Positions 23,641-35,042 of a stretch of DNA of 35,042 nt are shown here, one piece after another. The notes beneath the pieces were generated by a model that saw only the letters and a program-made list of their open reading frames with translations, was not told the DNA's origin and searched no databases. The translations under genes and the position numbers were made by a program. Every line of letters starts with the position of its first letter. Within the stretch, counting starts at the first letter, position 1. The DNA comes from Paramecium sonneborni (lineage: Eukaryota > Ciliophora > Oligohymenophorea > Peniculida > Parameciidae). The DNA is taken from NCBI GenBank assembly GCA_905182985.1, contig CAJJDN010000158.1, positions 228,059 through 263,100 of the forward strand, in the 5' to 3' direction.

Positions 23641-23897
23641 CATTAATTTTAAGATTAAAATAATAAATGATTTGGGTTTTGGTGAACTCAAAAGTATTTA
23701 TATTTCCCTATTTTGATTTATTAAATTGTTATGTATTACTTTTAATTTAATTTATATGAAAGCCTAATCATTTTTAATTTTTCTTTAAACAATGATTGAA
23801 TAGTCAGATTTCATTTTTATAGAAATATGAAATATTTTTTGTAATAGAAATAGGAAAATAATTAAAATCTGATTTTCATAATTTTTAATAAAGTCAA
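23641..23897. promoter_or_regulatory. Divergent intergenic region between VWA and SecA-like genes
   Basis: About 250 AT-rich bases separate two genes that point away from each other, so both promoters must lie here or overlap the VWA gene's undefined start. I could not pick out a specific motif. Confidence 0.35.
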
Positions 23898-26800
23898 ATG
23901 ATTGAGATACATTACATAGACAAAGAGTTTGATAATCAAGCTATAATAAACAATTTTATAAGCTATTTTGATGAAAAGTGTGAAACTTTATAGTTTTGTA
24001 AAAATCTACGTAATTTTTCAAGAATATATAAATTAACTCAAGAATAACTAGATCACATACTAATTAAATTATCAGAAAATGTCATAAAATTAGAAAACTA
24101 AATTATTTTAAGTTAAGTTATAAAATATAGTCTTAAAAATGGCTAATAATCAAGAGTCTCTAATCTAAATGTTGTATTAAACTCAAATAATGATAAAAGC
24201 TTGTAAGCTGAAATTCTTCAGGGTCTTATCTATATGTTAGAATTAACATAGTATTAAAAGATGGAAAGTTCAGAGAAAGAGTAAATTAGAAAAATAATTA
24301 AAAAAAATGAGCTTGATGAAGAAATGAAATTATAAATCTAACAATTGATTTAAGATCCTTAACAAAAACTACAAATTTTTAATGTTGTGCCTAATAATAG
24401 TCATCCAAGGGATATAAAGTTGAATTTAAGGCTAGCAAGAACGAGAGAAACTTAATTATATAAATAAACTAACATCATTACTGAAAGGCAAACAACTATA
24501 AACATCCAAAAATTGTCTATTAAATCAATTTAAAATATGAACTCCGATTCAATGAAAATTGTTTAGCAATAGAAATTACCTGAACCAATCAAAAACATTA
24601 CAGGAACTGATAGAAGATCATGGTTCAATAATAATTATGAAGATACTTAAATATTATATAAAATAGTTGTATCTAATGAGGATTTATTAAAGGATGAAGA
24701 TCAAAAATTCTTAACAAAAATACTCATTTCTAAAAGCTTTAAAAATGCTCTTTAAATTTTAATTGCCAGCAGAATGATTATCTCAATCTTCTTACATCTT
24801 TCGAAAAGAACAATACAGAAAAGATAAATAATATCACAAACCACTCTTTAACAAATAATTTAATTTTGCTCAAATAAGAAAGATATTATCAATATGCTTT
24901 ATAATAAATAAGAAGACAAAATTTTAAAATCAATTTAATAAGACTAGGTTGAAAAAGAATAACCAAATGAAATCGAAAAGGAAGCGTTAGGTTCGTTTAG
25001 AGTAAATAATCCTTAAAATTTTTTCAATATATAAATAGATAAAATAAGATGTGATGCTATCTAATCAATTTATAATCTAATTCAAATTCAAAAGGTTTCC
25101 ATAGATGATAAAAATTTGCTTATAAAGCTACAAGAAAATCTAAAAGATGAAAACGATGAATTTAAGACTTATTCATTTCAACTATATACTTTATTAGAAA
25201 AATATTTTGATTATTGTGTTGTTTTTCGAAATTTTTTTCCATATTTAATAGGTTAGAATAGCTAAATTGAAGAATGTTGTTATTTAACAATAAGAGAATA
25301 TGCAAAAAACAAAGAAAGATGTTGTAATTTATTTAAGGAAGTTTACATTAGAGATCTCTGCTCATATATAATAAAATAGGAATAAGGAAAATTAAATAGA
25401 TGTTAATTATTAAATATTTGTTTAGAAAATGGTATTATAATTGGTTTAGATGAAGATAATGTCAATTTGCTTATTGATGAGATTTTCATATCCAAAGATT
25501 AAAATATTAAGCATGAGATCATTAAGACTCTATTATATATATCTAAATTAAATCCAAATATAGTATCAAAGTATTCAGTAAATCAATTAGCAACAAGAAT
25601 AAATGAATTTGATGGAAAAGATAAGATATTTAAATATATCATAATTATTTTAGGAGTTATTTCTTAAATTTAAATAATTGAATCATTGGATGCCCTTTCT
25701 GAGCATTTGATAAATGATGAGAAAGTAGAAGATGGAGATATCTAAATAACATTTGAAAACCCAATAATAGATAGAACTGTATCATTTATAGTTTGCTAAA
25801 TAATACTAACTTATTAATAAATTCATAAAATAATTTCTAAATTGGTCATCTAAAATCTAATCAGGGCTTTAGAAAATGAAAATACCACAAAATTATTATT
25901 AGCAAGAATTTTATCGAATGTTGATAAATTGGATATTGATTAGGAAACCTTAAAAGAGAAAATCTTTGTGTTCATTTAAGATCAAGATACAGAATTAGCT
26001 TATTATATGTCTATTGTTTACACTAATGAATTCACAAGGATTTCGACATAAGACGTGATTACAGAATTTGAATTTTTATCAAAATGTTAAATTATCAGCA
26101 ATAAAATGACGATTTATCCAAATTAAGAATGTAAAATCACATCCAATAACATATTTATTCTCAAAAATTAAATAAATATTTTTAATGAAATAAGCTAAGA
26201 TCAAGCAGAAATTATAAAATTAATTTTAGAAAGAAATGATGATGTTTTACAAACAGAAGTCATAAATACCTTATTTGAGATTGCAAATTAAAAAATTTTA
26301 ATACATGAATCAATAATTGAAGCTATATAAGATCTTACAAATAATTAAGATAAATGGATAAAATTAATTGAATTAATTATCAATAATGGTTAAAGCGTAA
26401 CTCATCTTATTTTAGAAAAATTTGTTAAATTTTTATACTTTAACGAAGAATATTCTGAATCTGCTTTTTAAATTCTGGAAAAGGCCAATTTCAATTAAGA
26501 TTTACCTGATGAAATATTTATTCCATTATAAATCGAAAAAGCAGCCCATTCAATCTGTTCAGGATCTCAAGTAAAACATAATGCTATAAAATATTTGCTA
26601 ATTGAAGTGTAAAAAGGGAATAAGCTATCTAAAAATGCTTTTAAATCATTAGAAACAGAATTAGAGAATGATTAAATCGTGGATATTTTAATTTAAATAT
26701 CTAAAACTAATTAGACAATTCCAAAAAATATAATAGATAAGTTGGTATAATTGTTCAATCCAGCTTTAGCATAAATTAAACTCATTTAACTTTTTAAATA

Positions 26801-29800
26801 AATTTCCAATAATAACTAAGAAATTATTCAAGAATTAATTGATAAATTAGAAAAAGCTTTAGTTAATGATGAGTTAAAGGATGAGGTATTTTTATTTTTT
26901 GCTTCTTATGGATAAAGAGATTAGCAATTATCAAGGAAGATTATATAGCAGATGTTAATTAGATTGTAAAACAATCCAAGTTAAGAATTGAAAATAGAAT
27001 TATTAAATACGCTAATCTTTTAAATTGATAAAATTTAATAAGATCCTGTAGCTATTGGAATTATTAGAGATGAGATAAATTAAGAATTGCATAAAGAAGA
27101 TACAAACTCGTTAAACTCATTATTGTTTGAAGGTATTTCTAAATTAATGTCGAAAGGCTGTATCAATGAATCATTAATTGAATCACTATTCAAAAAAATG
27201 TAATCTTAAACTTGTTCGTAAGAAACTATATTAAAAATTTAAGGTTTACTTCCATAGGATGATTTCTTAAACCCAAGTTAAATAGATATTCTTTAATTAT
27301 TCAAAATAAATTCATTAAATTCGAAAAAATTTTTTAAAGAAATTAAATCCTTTAGAAATAAAAATCTGATTCCTCAAAATTTTGATAAGATGAAAGAATT
27401 TTTGAAAGAAAATCCTGATAATACGAGGGCTATTATTAATATCTTGAAATATTGTTAAAATTAAAAAGAAATTCCATAAGATTTTTTAGAAAAGATCATT
27501 CTTTTATCTAATTCCTTTGATTAAGATCTATAGAATGACTTTCAATCTTTTATTAATAGCTTAATTAAAAATAAAGTTCAATTTACTGAAAAAGTATTGC
27601 CATTTATTGTTAATTTTAAAGACAAAAACTTTTCAGAAAAAACTATTTAAAATATTTTTTCCTACTAAAAATCAGATTTAATTTAGAAGCATATTGAAGC
27701 TATCAATTCAAAGAATTCTCCCAAATTTTCAGCCACTGAAATAGAAAACATTTTAATGTAAAATCCAGAAGATAACATTATTGATAAATACACAAAATTA
27801 ATTATTAAAAATACATAGTAAACCAAGGAATAAAAATAAAAATTAAAATTAGAGTTGACGATATAAAGTTTATTTAGTAAAAAAAAATCGAATATTAATG
27901 ATAAATCCTTATTGAAGTGTCTATCTTTTGCTTCTCAATGTAAAAATATGATTATTGAATAAGAGATATTAGCTTATTTTTATTAAAATATGCTAAATCA
28001 AAAAAACGATCTTATGATTCGTAGTTTGTCTTTTAGAGGCTTGCAATCTGCCATTGAAATAGAATTTAAACTTAAAGAGTTTAAAGATTGTTATACTTAT
28101 TTATTAAATAATTACGTATTAAATTAAGTTTTTAGATAATTTCTAATATATTGCAGATAAAATATAAAAACTATTGAAGAATAACTAAAGATAAAATTAG
28201 ATTTTCATTAAATTGAAATTTTAATTCTGATCCCACAATTAGATTAAGAAATAATTATTAATAATCCATAAAATTTTACAATCGGATTGATCAAGCTAAT
28301 TTTATTTTAGAAGTTTTCGTCAACATTGGATGAGAAATAGATATTTTAGGAGACTTTGAAAAAATTAAATGAAAATTTAGAGAATCAATTGAAAACAATT
28401 TTACAATTGTTGTTATCAGAGAAATTTGAAACACTTGAGTAAATATTGGATATATTAAAATTCATATAGGATTAGGAAGAAAATGTAATTCAAAAAATTT
28501 TATATTTTTAAACTGACCCATATTATAAATTTAAATAAAAGTGGATTGATTAATAGTTACAAATCAAATTTGAAGATTAATACTAAGAACAGTCACCTTT
28601 TAAAAGTTTGTTAGAAATTATGGTTCAGCTACCTGTTGCTGCAATTGAGTAATTGTTAACAATAAAAGATAACTTCTATGAATTTAATTAACTCATTTCA
28701 TTTATTAATAAGTATAAACTTTTCAATTATAAGCCGCTTTAATAAGACTAGAACAATAATTACATGAAATTATTAGAAAAATGCTAAAAATATATCCTAA
28801 TAAATCAAATAGAATTTAGTAGTTAAAAAAAAAAAACAAATTTAATCATAAATGTTTTGATTGAGTAATTTGGTTGGACATTTTAGCACTTGGATGATAT
28901 ATTCAAAGTTGGGTTGAGTACAAAGGATGATGATAANAAAGTTTATTTAGTAAAAAAAAATCGAATATTAATGATAAATCCTTATTGAAGTGTCTATCTT
29001 TTGCTTCTCAATGTAAAAATATGATTATTGAATAAGAGATATTAGCTTATTTTTATTAAAATATGCTAAATCAAAAAAACGATCTTATGATTCGTAGTTT
29101 GTCTTTTAGAGGCTTGCAATCTGCCATTGAAATAGAATTTAAACTTAAAGAGTTTAAAGATTGTTATACTTATTTATTAAATAATTACGTATTAAATTAA
29201 GTTTTTAGATAATTTCTAATATATTGCAGATAAAATATAAAAACTATTGAAGAATAACTAAAGATAAAATTAGATTTTCATTAAATTGAAATTTTAATTC
29301 TGATCCCACAATTAGATTAAGAAATAATTATTAATAATCCATAAAATTTTACAATCGGATTGATCAAGCTAATTTTATTTTAGAAGTTTTCGTCAACATT
29401 GGATGAGAAATAGATATTTTAGGAGACTTTGAAAAAATTAAATGAAAATTTAGAGAATCAATTGAAAACAATTTTACAATTGTTGTTATCAGAGAAATTT
29501 GAAACACTTGAGTAAATATTGGATATATTAAAATTCATATAGGATTAGGAAGAAAATGTAATTCAAAAAATTTTATATTTTTAAACTGACCCATATTATA
29601 AATTTAAATAAAAGTGGATTGATTAATAGTTACAAATCAAATTTGAAGATTAATACTAAGAACAGTCACCTTTTAAAAGTTTGTTAGAAATTATGGTTCA
29701 GCTACCTGTTGCTGCAATTGAGTAATTGTTAACAATAAAAGATAACTTCTATGAATTTAATTAACTCATTTCATTTATTAATAAGTATAAACTTTTCAAT

Positions 29801-32800
29801 TATAAGCCGCTTTAATAAGACTAGAACAATAATTACATGAAATTATTAGAAAAATGCTAAAAATATATCCTAATAAATCAAATAGAATTTAGTAGTTAAA
29901 AAAAAAAAACAAATTTAATCATAAATGTTTTGATTGAGTAATTTGGTTGGACATTTTAGCACTTGGATGATATATTCAAAGTTGGGTTGAGTACAAAGGA
30001 TGATGATAAATAAAAGTAAGATAATAAATAGGCTCAATAAAAAAGTTTCATAAAAGTTCTCTAAATATTATCAAATTTCCATATTTCCCCTAATGATAAA
30101 CTATAATATTTAGACATCTTTAGTTAGCCTTATCAGAATTGGGAAACTCTCGCTTATAAATGCAGTTTGTAAAAAAATTTTACTTAATCAAGCAACCATT
30201 AAAAGATTTTAGAAAAATTGTTCAATGAATTAAAAAATTTAAACAACGATAAAATTTAAGAAAATCTATAAGAAATGATATAAAAAATTAAATCATTTTC
30301 ATTAAGAAGTACAATTTTTCCGAAATATGAATCAATTAATAATTGGAAAGATGATTAAATTAAGGAATGGGCTAAAAAGGTTAAACAATAATAATTTTTT
30401 AATTCAAAAATTGATGCTTTAATTGAAGCAATGGCAGTCATAAAAAATGCTATATATAAATAATTTTAATTTTAATTAACTGATAATTAATTAATGAGTG
30501 CACTTTTGGTATTATAACAAAAAGATAAAGGAACACTTTTGCAAGTTAGTACTGGGTAAGGAAAATCAATTATTATTTGTATGGTAGCAATTATTGCAGC
30601 TTTAGAGGGAAAGAAAGTAGATATTATAACATCTTCGCAAATTTTGGCTCAAAGAGATGCTAAAAAAAATGAAAAAATCTATGAAATGTTTTCTCTCACT
30701 TGTAGCAGCAACTAAGATCTTTCATTCTAAAATATAGGTTCAAAAAAATGTTATGATTGTGAGATAGTTTATGGTGAAGTTTCATAATTTTAATTTGATT
30801 TTTTAAGAGATAATTATCTGAAATAGTAAACTCTTTGTGGAAGATCTTAAGATTTTGTAATTGTTGATGAAGTTGATAGTATGCTTATTGATGAGAGCTC
30901 AAAAATTGCAAGACTTTCTTCGTAAATATCTGGACTAGATTTATTTAAACCTATTTATATTAAGTTATGGCAATTATGTTAAACAAAGTATCGATAGGTA
31001 ATAAAAATTGATTAAGATTTTTATTTTTTTAATGGAACTTTAAATTTTAATGGAGATAAGACTACTCTTGATTATTTAGGAGATAACAATCATAAATAAC
31101 ACATCTCAGATTTAAAATAATATGTTGTTGAGCAAGAAGATATAAGTAAAATTGGATGTGTTATAAAAGAAAAAGTCCCAGAATTTATAAGTAAATAAAT
31201 AGAATAAGAAATCAAAGTGTTCATTAGCAACCTTTATCTACCTTAGTATTTTTAACCTATTCTTGACATTTAACTTCCAAAATGGATAAATAACTTATTT
31301 GTTGCTAATGCATACTAAGAGAAAGTCTAATATGTGAAAAATAAAGGTATGATTAAACCTGTTGATTATTTTTCTACAGGTTAGATTCTTGATTCAACAA
31401 ACTGGCAAGATGGATTGCATCAATTTTTATAGATTAAGCATAATTTAAGATTGACTTCTGAATCATTTACATCTAACTTCCTTTCAAATATTGGTTATTT
31501 TAAAAAATATGGAAAGAATATTATTGGTTTATCTGGAACCCTTGGATCAAAACATGCTCAAGAAGTTTTGAAAAAGACATATAATGTTTCTATTTTGACA
31601 ATTCCAGACATTAAAGAAAAGTAATTTGTTGAGTATCCTATCGCAATTTTACCAAATCAATAAGAATAAATTACAGAAATTTGCAATTCTGCAATTGATG
31701 AAACTAAATAATAGAGAGCAGTGTTAATAATTTGCGAAACTATTAATTTCGTTGAAAAAATTCATCAAAATTTATTAACAAAATATGAATCTAGATTGTT
31801 AAAGTTGTATCACATGAATAATATGAATTTAGAATAAAAAATTTAAAATATTTCTGCAGGAGAAATAATTGTTGCAACTAATTTAGCTGGAAGAGGTACA
31901 GACATCAAAGCAGATTAAATATAAAATTAAGGAGGTCTACATGTGATTTTGACATTCTTGCCAGACAATTAAAGAGTTGAGGAATAAGCTTTTGGAAGAA
32001 CTTCAAGAAATGGATAAAAAGGAACAGGTTAAATGATATTGAATAAATTGAATTTACCTTTTCAAGGCAATCATAATAGATAATAGCTAAAATAACTAAG
32101 AGATGATAGGGAAGAAAAAATTCTTAAAGAATTCTTAAATTCTTAAATGAAGATGATAGAGATTAAAGATGATTTATTTAAGATGTTTAATGAAGATTTA
32201 AATAATTATAGGTAAAAATTAGCAAAAATTAAAAAGTCAACAACAGTCCTCATTCACTTCTCAATATAAGATGTTGAAGAGGAGTGGGCTGTTCTACTAA
32301 ATTCAATTGAAAATGAATAAATTACTAAAGAACAGGCAAAATAAAAATATGAAAGTTTCAAAAATAGATTTAAAATGGATTTTTAAATAAAAAACCCATT
32401 TAATTATATTTCTATAGGAAATGAGTTATTAATATAAAATAGAGTATTTTTAGGAATACAATTGAATTCCGAAGCAAAAAAGTACTTTAAATCAGCAATT
32501 AAACTAGATAACAACAATCTTGCTGCTTATTTTGGTTTAGGCTGTTTAAAAATTTTGAAAGACAAACTGAAGGCAAAAGGATTTTTCAGTAAAGCCAAAG
32601 AGATAACTGAAAGGGAGATAAATATTTTAAAAAACACAATTCTAGATCTCATTTTTCTAAATTCTGATAACAGCAGTGATTTATTCAAATAATAATTGTA
32701 GTAAATTAATATGTTAGAACATTTTTATTCAAATTTAAAAAATAATATTAAAGAAATTGAAAAATCTGAAAGGTTGATTAGAATCACTAAAATAATAAAC

Positions 32801-34828
32801 AATTCAAGAAATTGTTCAAAAAATATCATTTATCAAAAGTAAGTTTTTAATAAAATTAAATTGGAAGATGTCTTGAGTAAATTTGAGGGAGAACAACATT
32901 AGCGAGACGATTATGAAATAATGTTCAGAAATTTAACTGCATCAAAAGATATATTGACAATTGACTAAGCAAAAAACATTATTGAGAACTTTTAGAAAGA
33001 GCTTGGCAAAACTTAAGTATTAGAGTTCGCAATAGAATCATAAAAAATTTAACTTAATTAAATTTAATCAATTATTAAATTGTTTGAAATAAATCTTTAA
33101 TTCAAAAATCTAAATCATCAACAATGCCAAACTATTTTTTCATCAATTTCTTCCAAAACAATTGATTTAAATTTAAAAGTTCAATATTCAGACATTAAAA
33201 CAATTTTATTAAACAATACATTTATCAACGATATTGAAGTTACTCATGAAGAAAATGGTGCTTTGATAACACTTTGCACATTAAAAGATGTTGAGAAATA
33301 AGTTGTAGATTTAAATTCCTTCTAAAATATATCTATTAGAAACCTTGATTTTGAAAATGCCAAAGCATTTATAAATTCTTTACCAAACACTTTATTGTTT
33401 AATTTAAAATTTAATAATGCTATAATAGAGAAATAGGAAAAAATTGATTTCAATACCAAGACTGAATTCATAAAATTAAAATAGGAGGATTCTAAAAAAG
33501 TAATTGATTTTTTCAGGTAATAATAAATTCAATTTAATATAAAGTTTAAAAAATTACAATATTATTAAATTAGAAACTCAATATAAGAAGTTAGATTCGA
33601 TTAAATGTATATTAAAATAAATGGAATTCAATTTTTGAACTAAATCTTTTTTTTCTCTGAAATTCCACAAAATGAGTTAGATGAGTTAAAATTAAGAGGC
33701 ATAGATTTCATCATTTATTTTAATGAAAGGTCTTCCAAAAAATGGACGATTCTCAGTTTATGTTAAGTTAATTTATTGTTCTATGGTATTGGTTGTTTAG
33801 CTTTAATAATCAACCCTTACTTATTTTTGGCCTTGTGGGGAATGGCATATTTAGGTGGAGTATCGTTAACAGTAACTTCAACTGTTTAAATACTGGAAGA
33901 AATTTAATCAAATAAATAAATGTGGAAACAAGATTATGGAAGAAATTAAATAGCCAATTATAGAAATTATAATTACATAGTCAACAATTTTTAGATTTTG
34001 GAGAATGAAGATTTCAACAAAATGAAGCCTGAGATATCTGAAATTTTAGTAATTAAGTTTAAGCAATTTGATAAATAATACAGCTAAAGTATTTTATTTG
34101 AAATTCTCTGTCAAATGATTACTTTATAAAAATTATTCCCAAAGAATCAAATATATTTTAGCATCTTAAAAATAATAACTAAGATTATTGATAGCAAATA
34201 TTTTTTTATAAATTATTGGAAAAACATTTCTAAATCCTTAACTAGCAAGTTATTAAATTTTGAAGAGTTAATCAATAAAAATAGTTTATCTTTGATTATC
34301 TAAAGTGAAGTTAATAAAAATGAAAATATTGATCGCATTATTTAAGAACTAACACTCTCATTAGCAAACTTTATATCTAAATAAGGATTTTTAAAAATTA
34401 TTGAGAGTTAAGGTATCAATAATTAAGTTGCAAAAAAAATTAAAGAAGACATGTTAAAATTACAATTGATCAAATAATTGTAAATTAATGAAAAAATAAT
34501 GTTAGAGATTATTGATCCATTTATTTTGATTGGCTAAGTTGATTAAATGTCTTAAGAATTAGATCATTGTTCAGGTAAAATAATAGATTTGTTGTAATAA
34601 ATTAATTAGTATCGAAAGGAATTTAATATTTTGTTTGAATCATAAATTTAAGAGATAGCAAATGCTTTGGCTGATAAAATAATATCAATATTGGAAAAAG
34701 TGGATTTATAGCCAAATGTATTATTATAGAATTTAAAGGAAGGATAAGTTTAAGACAATACTCAAATAAATGTTGGAGAACTCTTTGATGAAAATGTGAT
34801 AGAAGACGAATTTGAGATTATTGAATGA
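23898..34828 (+). CDS. Giant SecA-type motor protein, 3285 residues
   Basis: ATG 23898-23900 to TGA 34826-34828. After removing one copy of the 1072-base block plus N, the frame is exactly 3286 codons with no intron. Residues 1 to about 1800 are helical with no named domain. The SecA motor follows: Walker A S-T-G-Q-G-K-S (about 1860-1866), Walker B D-E-V-D (1966-1969), W-Q-D-G-L-H-Q (2145-2151), L-S-G-T-L-G-S (from 2187), A-T-N-L-A-G-R-G-T-D-I (2302-2312) and Q-A-F-G-R-T-S-R-N-G-Q (around 2342). W-x-D-G-L-H-Q is specific to SecA rather than other DEAD helicases. A TPR-like stretch covers about 2500-2565, and a hydrophobic segment about 2935-2965 could cross or anchor in a membrane. In bacteria SecA drives proteins through SecY with ATP; here substrate and channel are unknown. 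No signal or plastid-targeting peptide is seen. Confidence 0.9.
27865..28936. repeat. First copy of a 1072-base duplicated block (assembly overlap)
   Basis: It appears identical to 28938-30009 wherever I compared the two, separated by a single N at 28937. It codes for about residues 1323-1679 of the SecA-like protein. The shift of 1073 is not a multiple of three; dropping one copy makes the whole gene an exact open frame. Confidence 0.95.
28938..30009. repeat. Second copy of the 1072-base duplicated block
   Basis: Direct repeat of 27865-28936 starting right after the N at 28937. The protein continues correctly from its end into the SecA motor region. Confidence 0.95.
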
Positions 34829-34850
34829 TATTAATTCTATATGATTGTGA

Positions 34851-35042
34851 CAGTTCTTATAAGTTTATCCACCTCCACTTGCTCGATTTATTAGCATATT
34901 GGGTTTGGTCAGAACTACAAATCACTGGTATGACAGTACATATCCCAATTGGGGATGGGGTTGGTCCGGATAAGTATTATTTTCCTATTTTTATACATAT
35001 AGTGGGGTTGGGGTTGGGTCAAGTTGCAGTTGAAAGGGTTTG
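34851..35042 (+). CDS. Possible 5' part of a further gene, Trp/Gly-rich, cut by window edge
   Basis: Starting 23 bases after the SecA-like stop, a plus-strand frame is open to the window edge if a 29-nt intron with good ends (34974-35002, GTATTAT...CATATAG) is removed. It reads Y-P-P-P-L-A-R-F-I-S-I-L-G-L-V-R, then N-W-G-W-G-W-S-G-Q joined to W-G-W-G-W-V-K-L-Q-L-K-G-F. No start codon was found: TGA 34848-34850 precedes the frame. A second arrangement from ATG 34841 with another intron is also open. The W-G-W-G repeats partly reflect the telomere-like GGGGTT units, so this may not be a protein at all. GC is much higher than in the rest of the window. Confidence 0.25.
35003..35019 (+). repeat. 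Telomere-like GGGGTT units near the window end
   Basis: TGGGGTTGGGGTTGGGT contains two G4T2 units and a third start. The last bases of the window also read GGGTTTG. Paramecium telomeres mix G4T2 and G3T3, with the G-rich strand at the 3' end, which is the orientation here. The tract is too short and interrupted to be a true telomere. Confidence 0.35.

Noticed and set aside
6107..30009. Biological tandem duplications or a mobile element of about 1 kb
   Set aside because: The three pairs differ from each other in sequence, show no terminal repeats or target-site signature, each abuts a single N, and the third restores an exact frame when one copy is removed.
32462..32692. Independent small TPR gene
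   Set aside because: It is in frame with, and part of, the 3285-residue SecA-like protein; it lacks its own ATG and follows Gln-coding TAA/TAG codons.
1..35042. CRISPR arrays, rRNA genes, prophage or bacterial operons
   Set aside because: No regularly spaced repeats, no rRNA-like conserved segments and no bacterial ribosome-binding pattern; the genetic code and introns are those of a ciliate.

Overview
The window reads as macronuclear (somatic) DNA of a ciliate, most likely Paramecium or a close relative. Three things seen in the sequence point there. It is extremely AT-rich. Its long genes stay open only if TAA and TAG are read as glutamine and TGA alone is stop. Several frame breaks are repaired exactly by tiny GT...AG introns of 19-29 nt, a length typical of Paramecium and not of Tetrahymena.

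Three single N characters (7158, 19799, 28937) each sit between two copies, in direct orientation, of a 1.0-1.07 kb block. I read these as contig ends joined without merging their overlap. Removing one copy of the third block restores a frame of exactly 3286 codons, so the true locus is probably about 31.9 kb.

Layout: (1) 1-2.75 kb, minus strand: the end of a possible armadillo/importin-alpha-like gene, an AT-rich gap, then a 344-residue WD40 protein. (2) 3.15-13.48 kb, minus strand: one giant secreted/transmembrane protein with a signal peptide, Cys-rich repeats, a beta-helix-like region and about 7-8 membrane helices at the C-terminus. (3) 14-21.3 kb: a gene-poor stretch holding a broken F5/8C-like domain, a GC-richer island, a broken unknown gene, a coherent three-exon unknown gene of 333 residues, and a 96-residue unknown gene that appears twice because of the second N join. 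(4) 21.3-23.6 kb, minus strand: a Cys/His-rich plus VWA-domain gene carrying several one-base frame breaks. (5) 23.9-34.83 kb, plus strand: an intronless 3285-residue protein with a complete SecA-type motor core, divergent from the VWA gene. (6) 34.85 kb to the end: a G-rich tail with two to three telomere-like units and the possible start of another gene.

I see no operons, rRNA, tRNA, CRISPR or insertion sequences. The genes do not form an obvious pathway. The SecA-like giant is the most unusual gene: it combines a bacterial-type translocase motor with long helical flanks, a TPR-like stretch and a hydrophobic segment.
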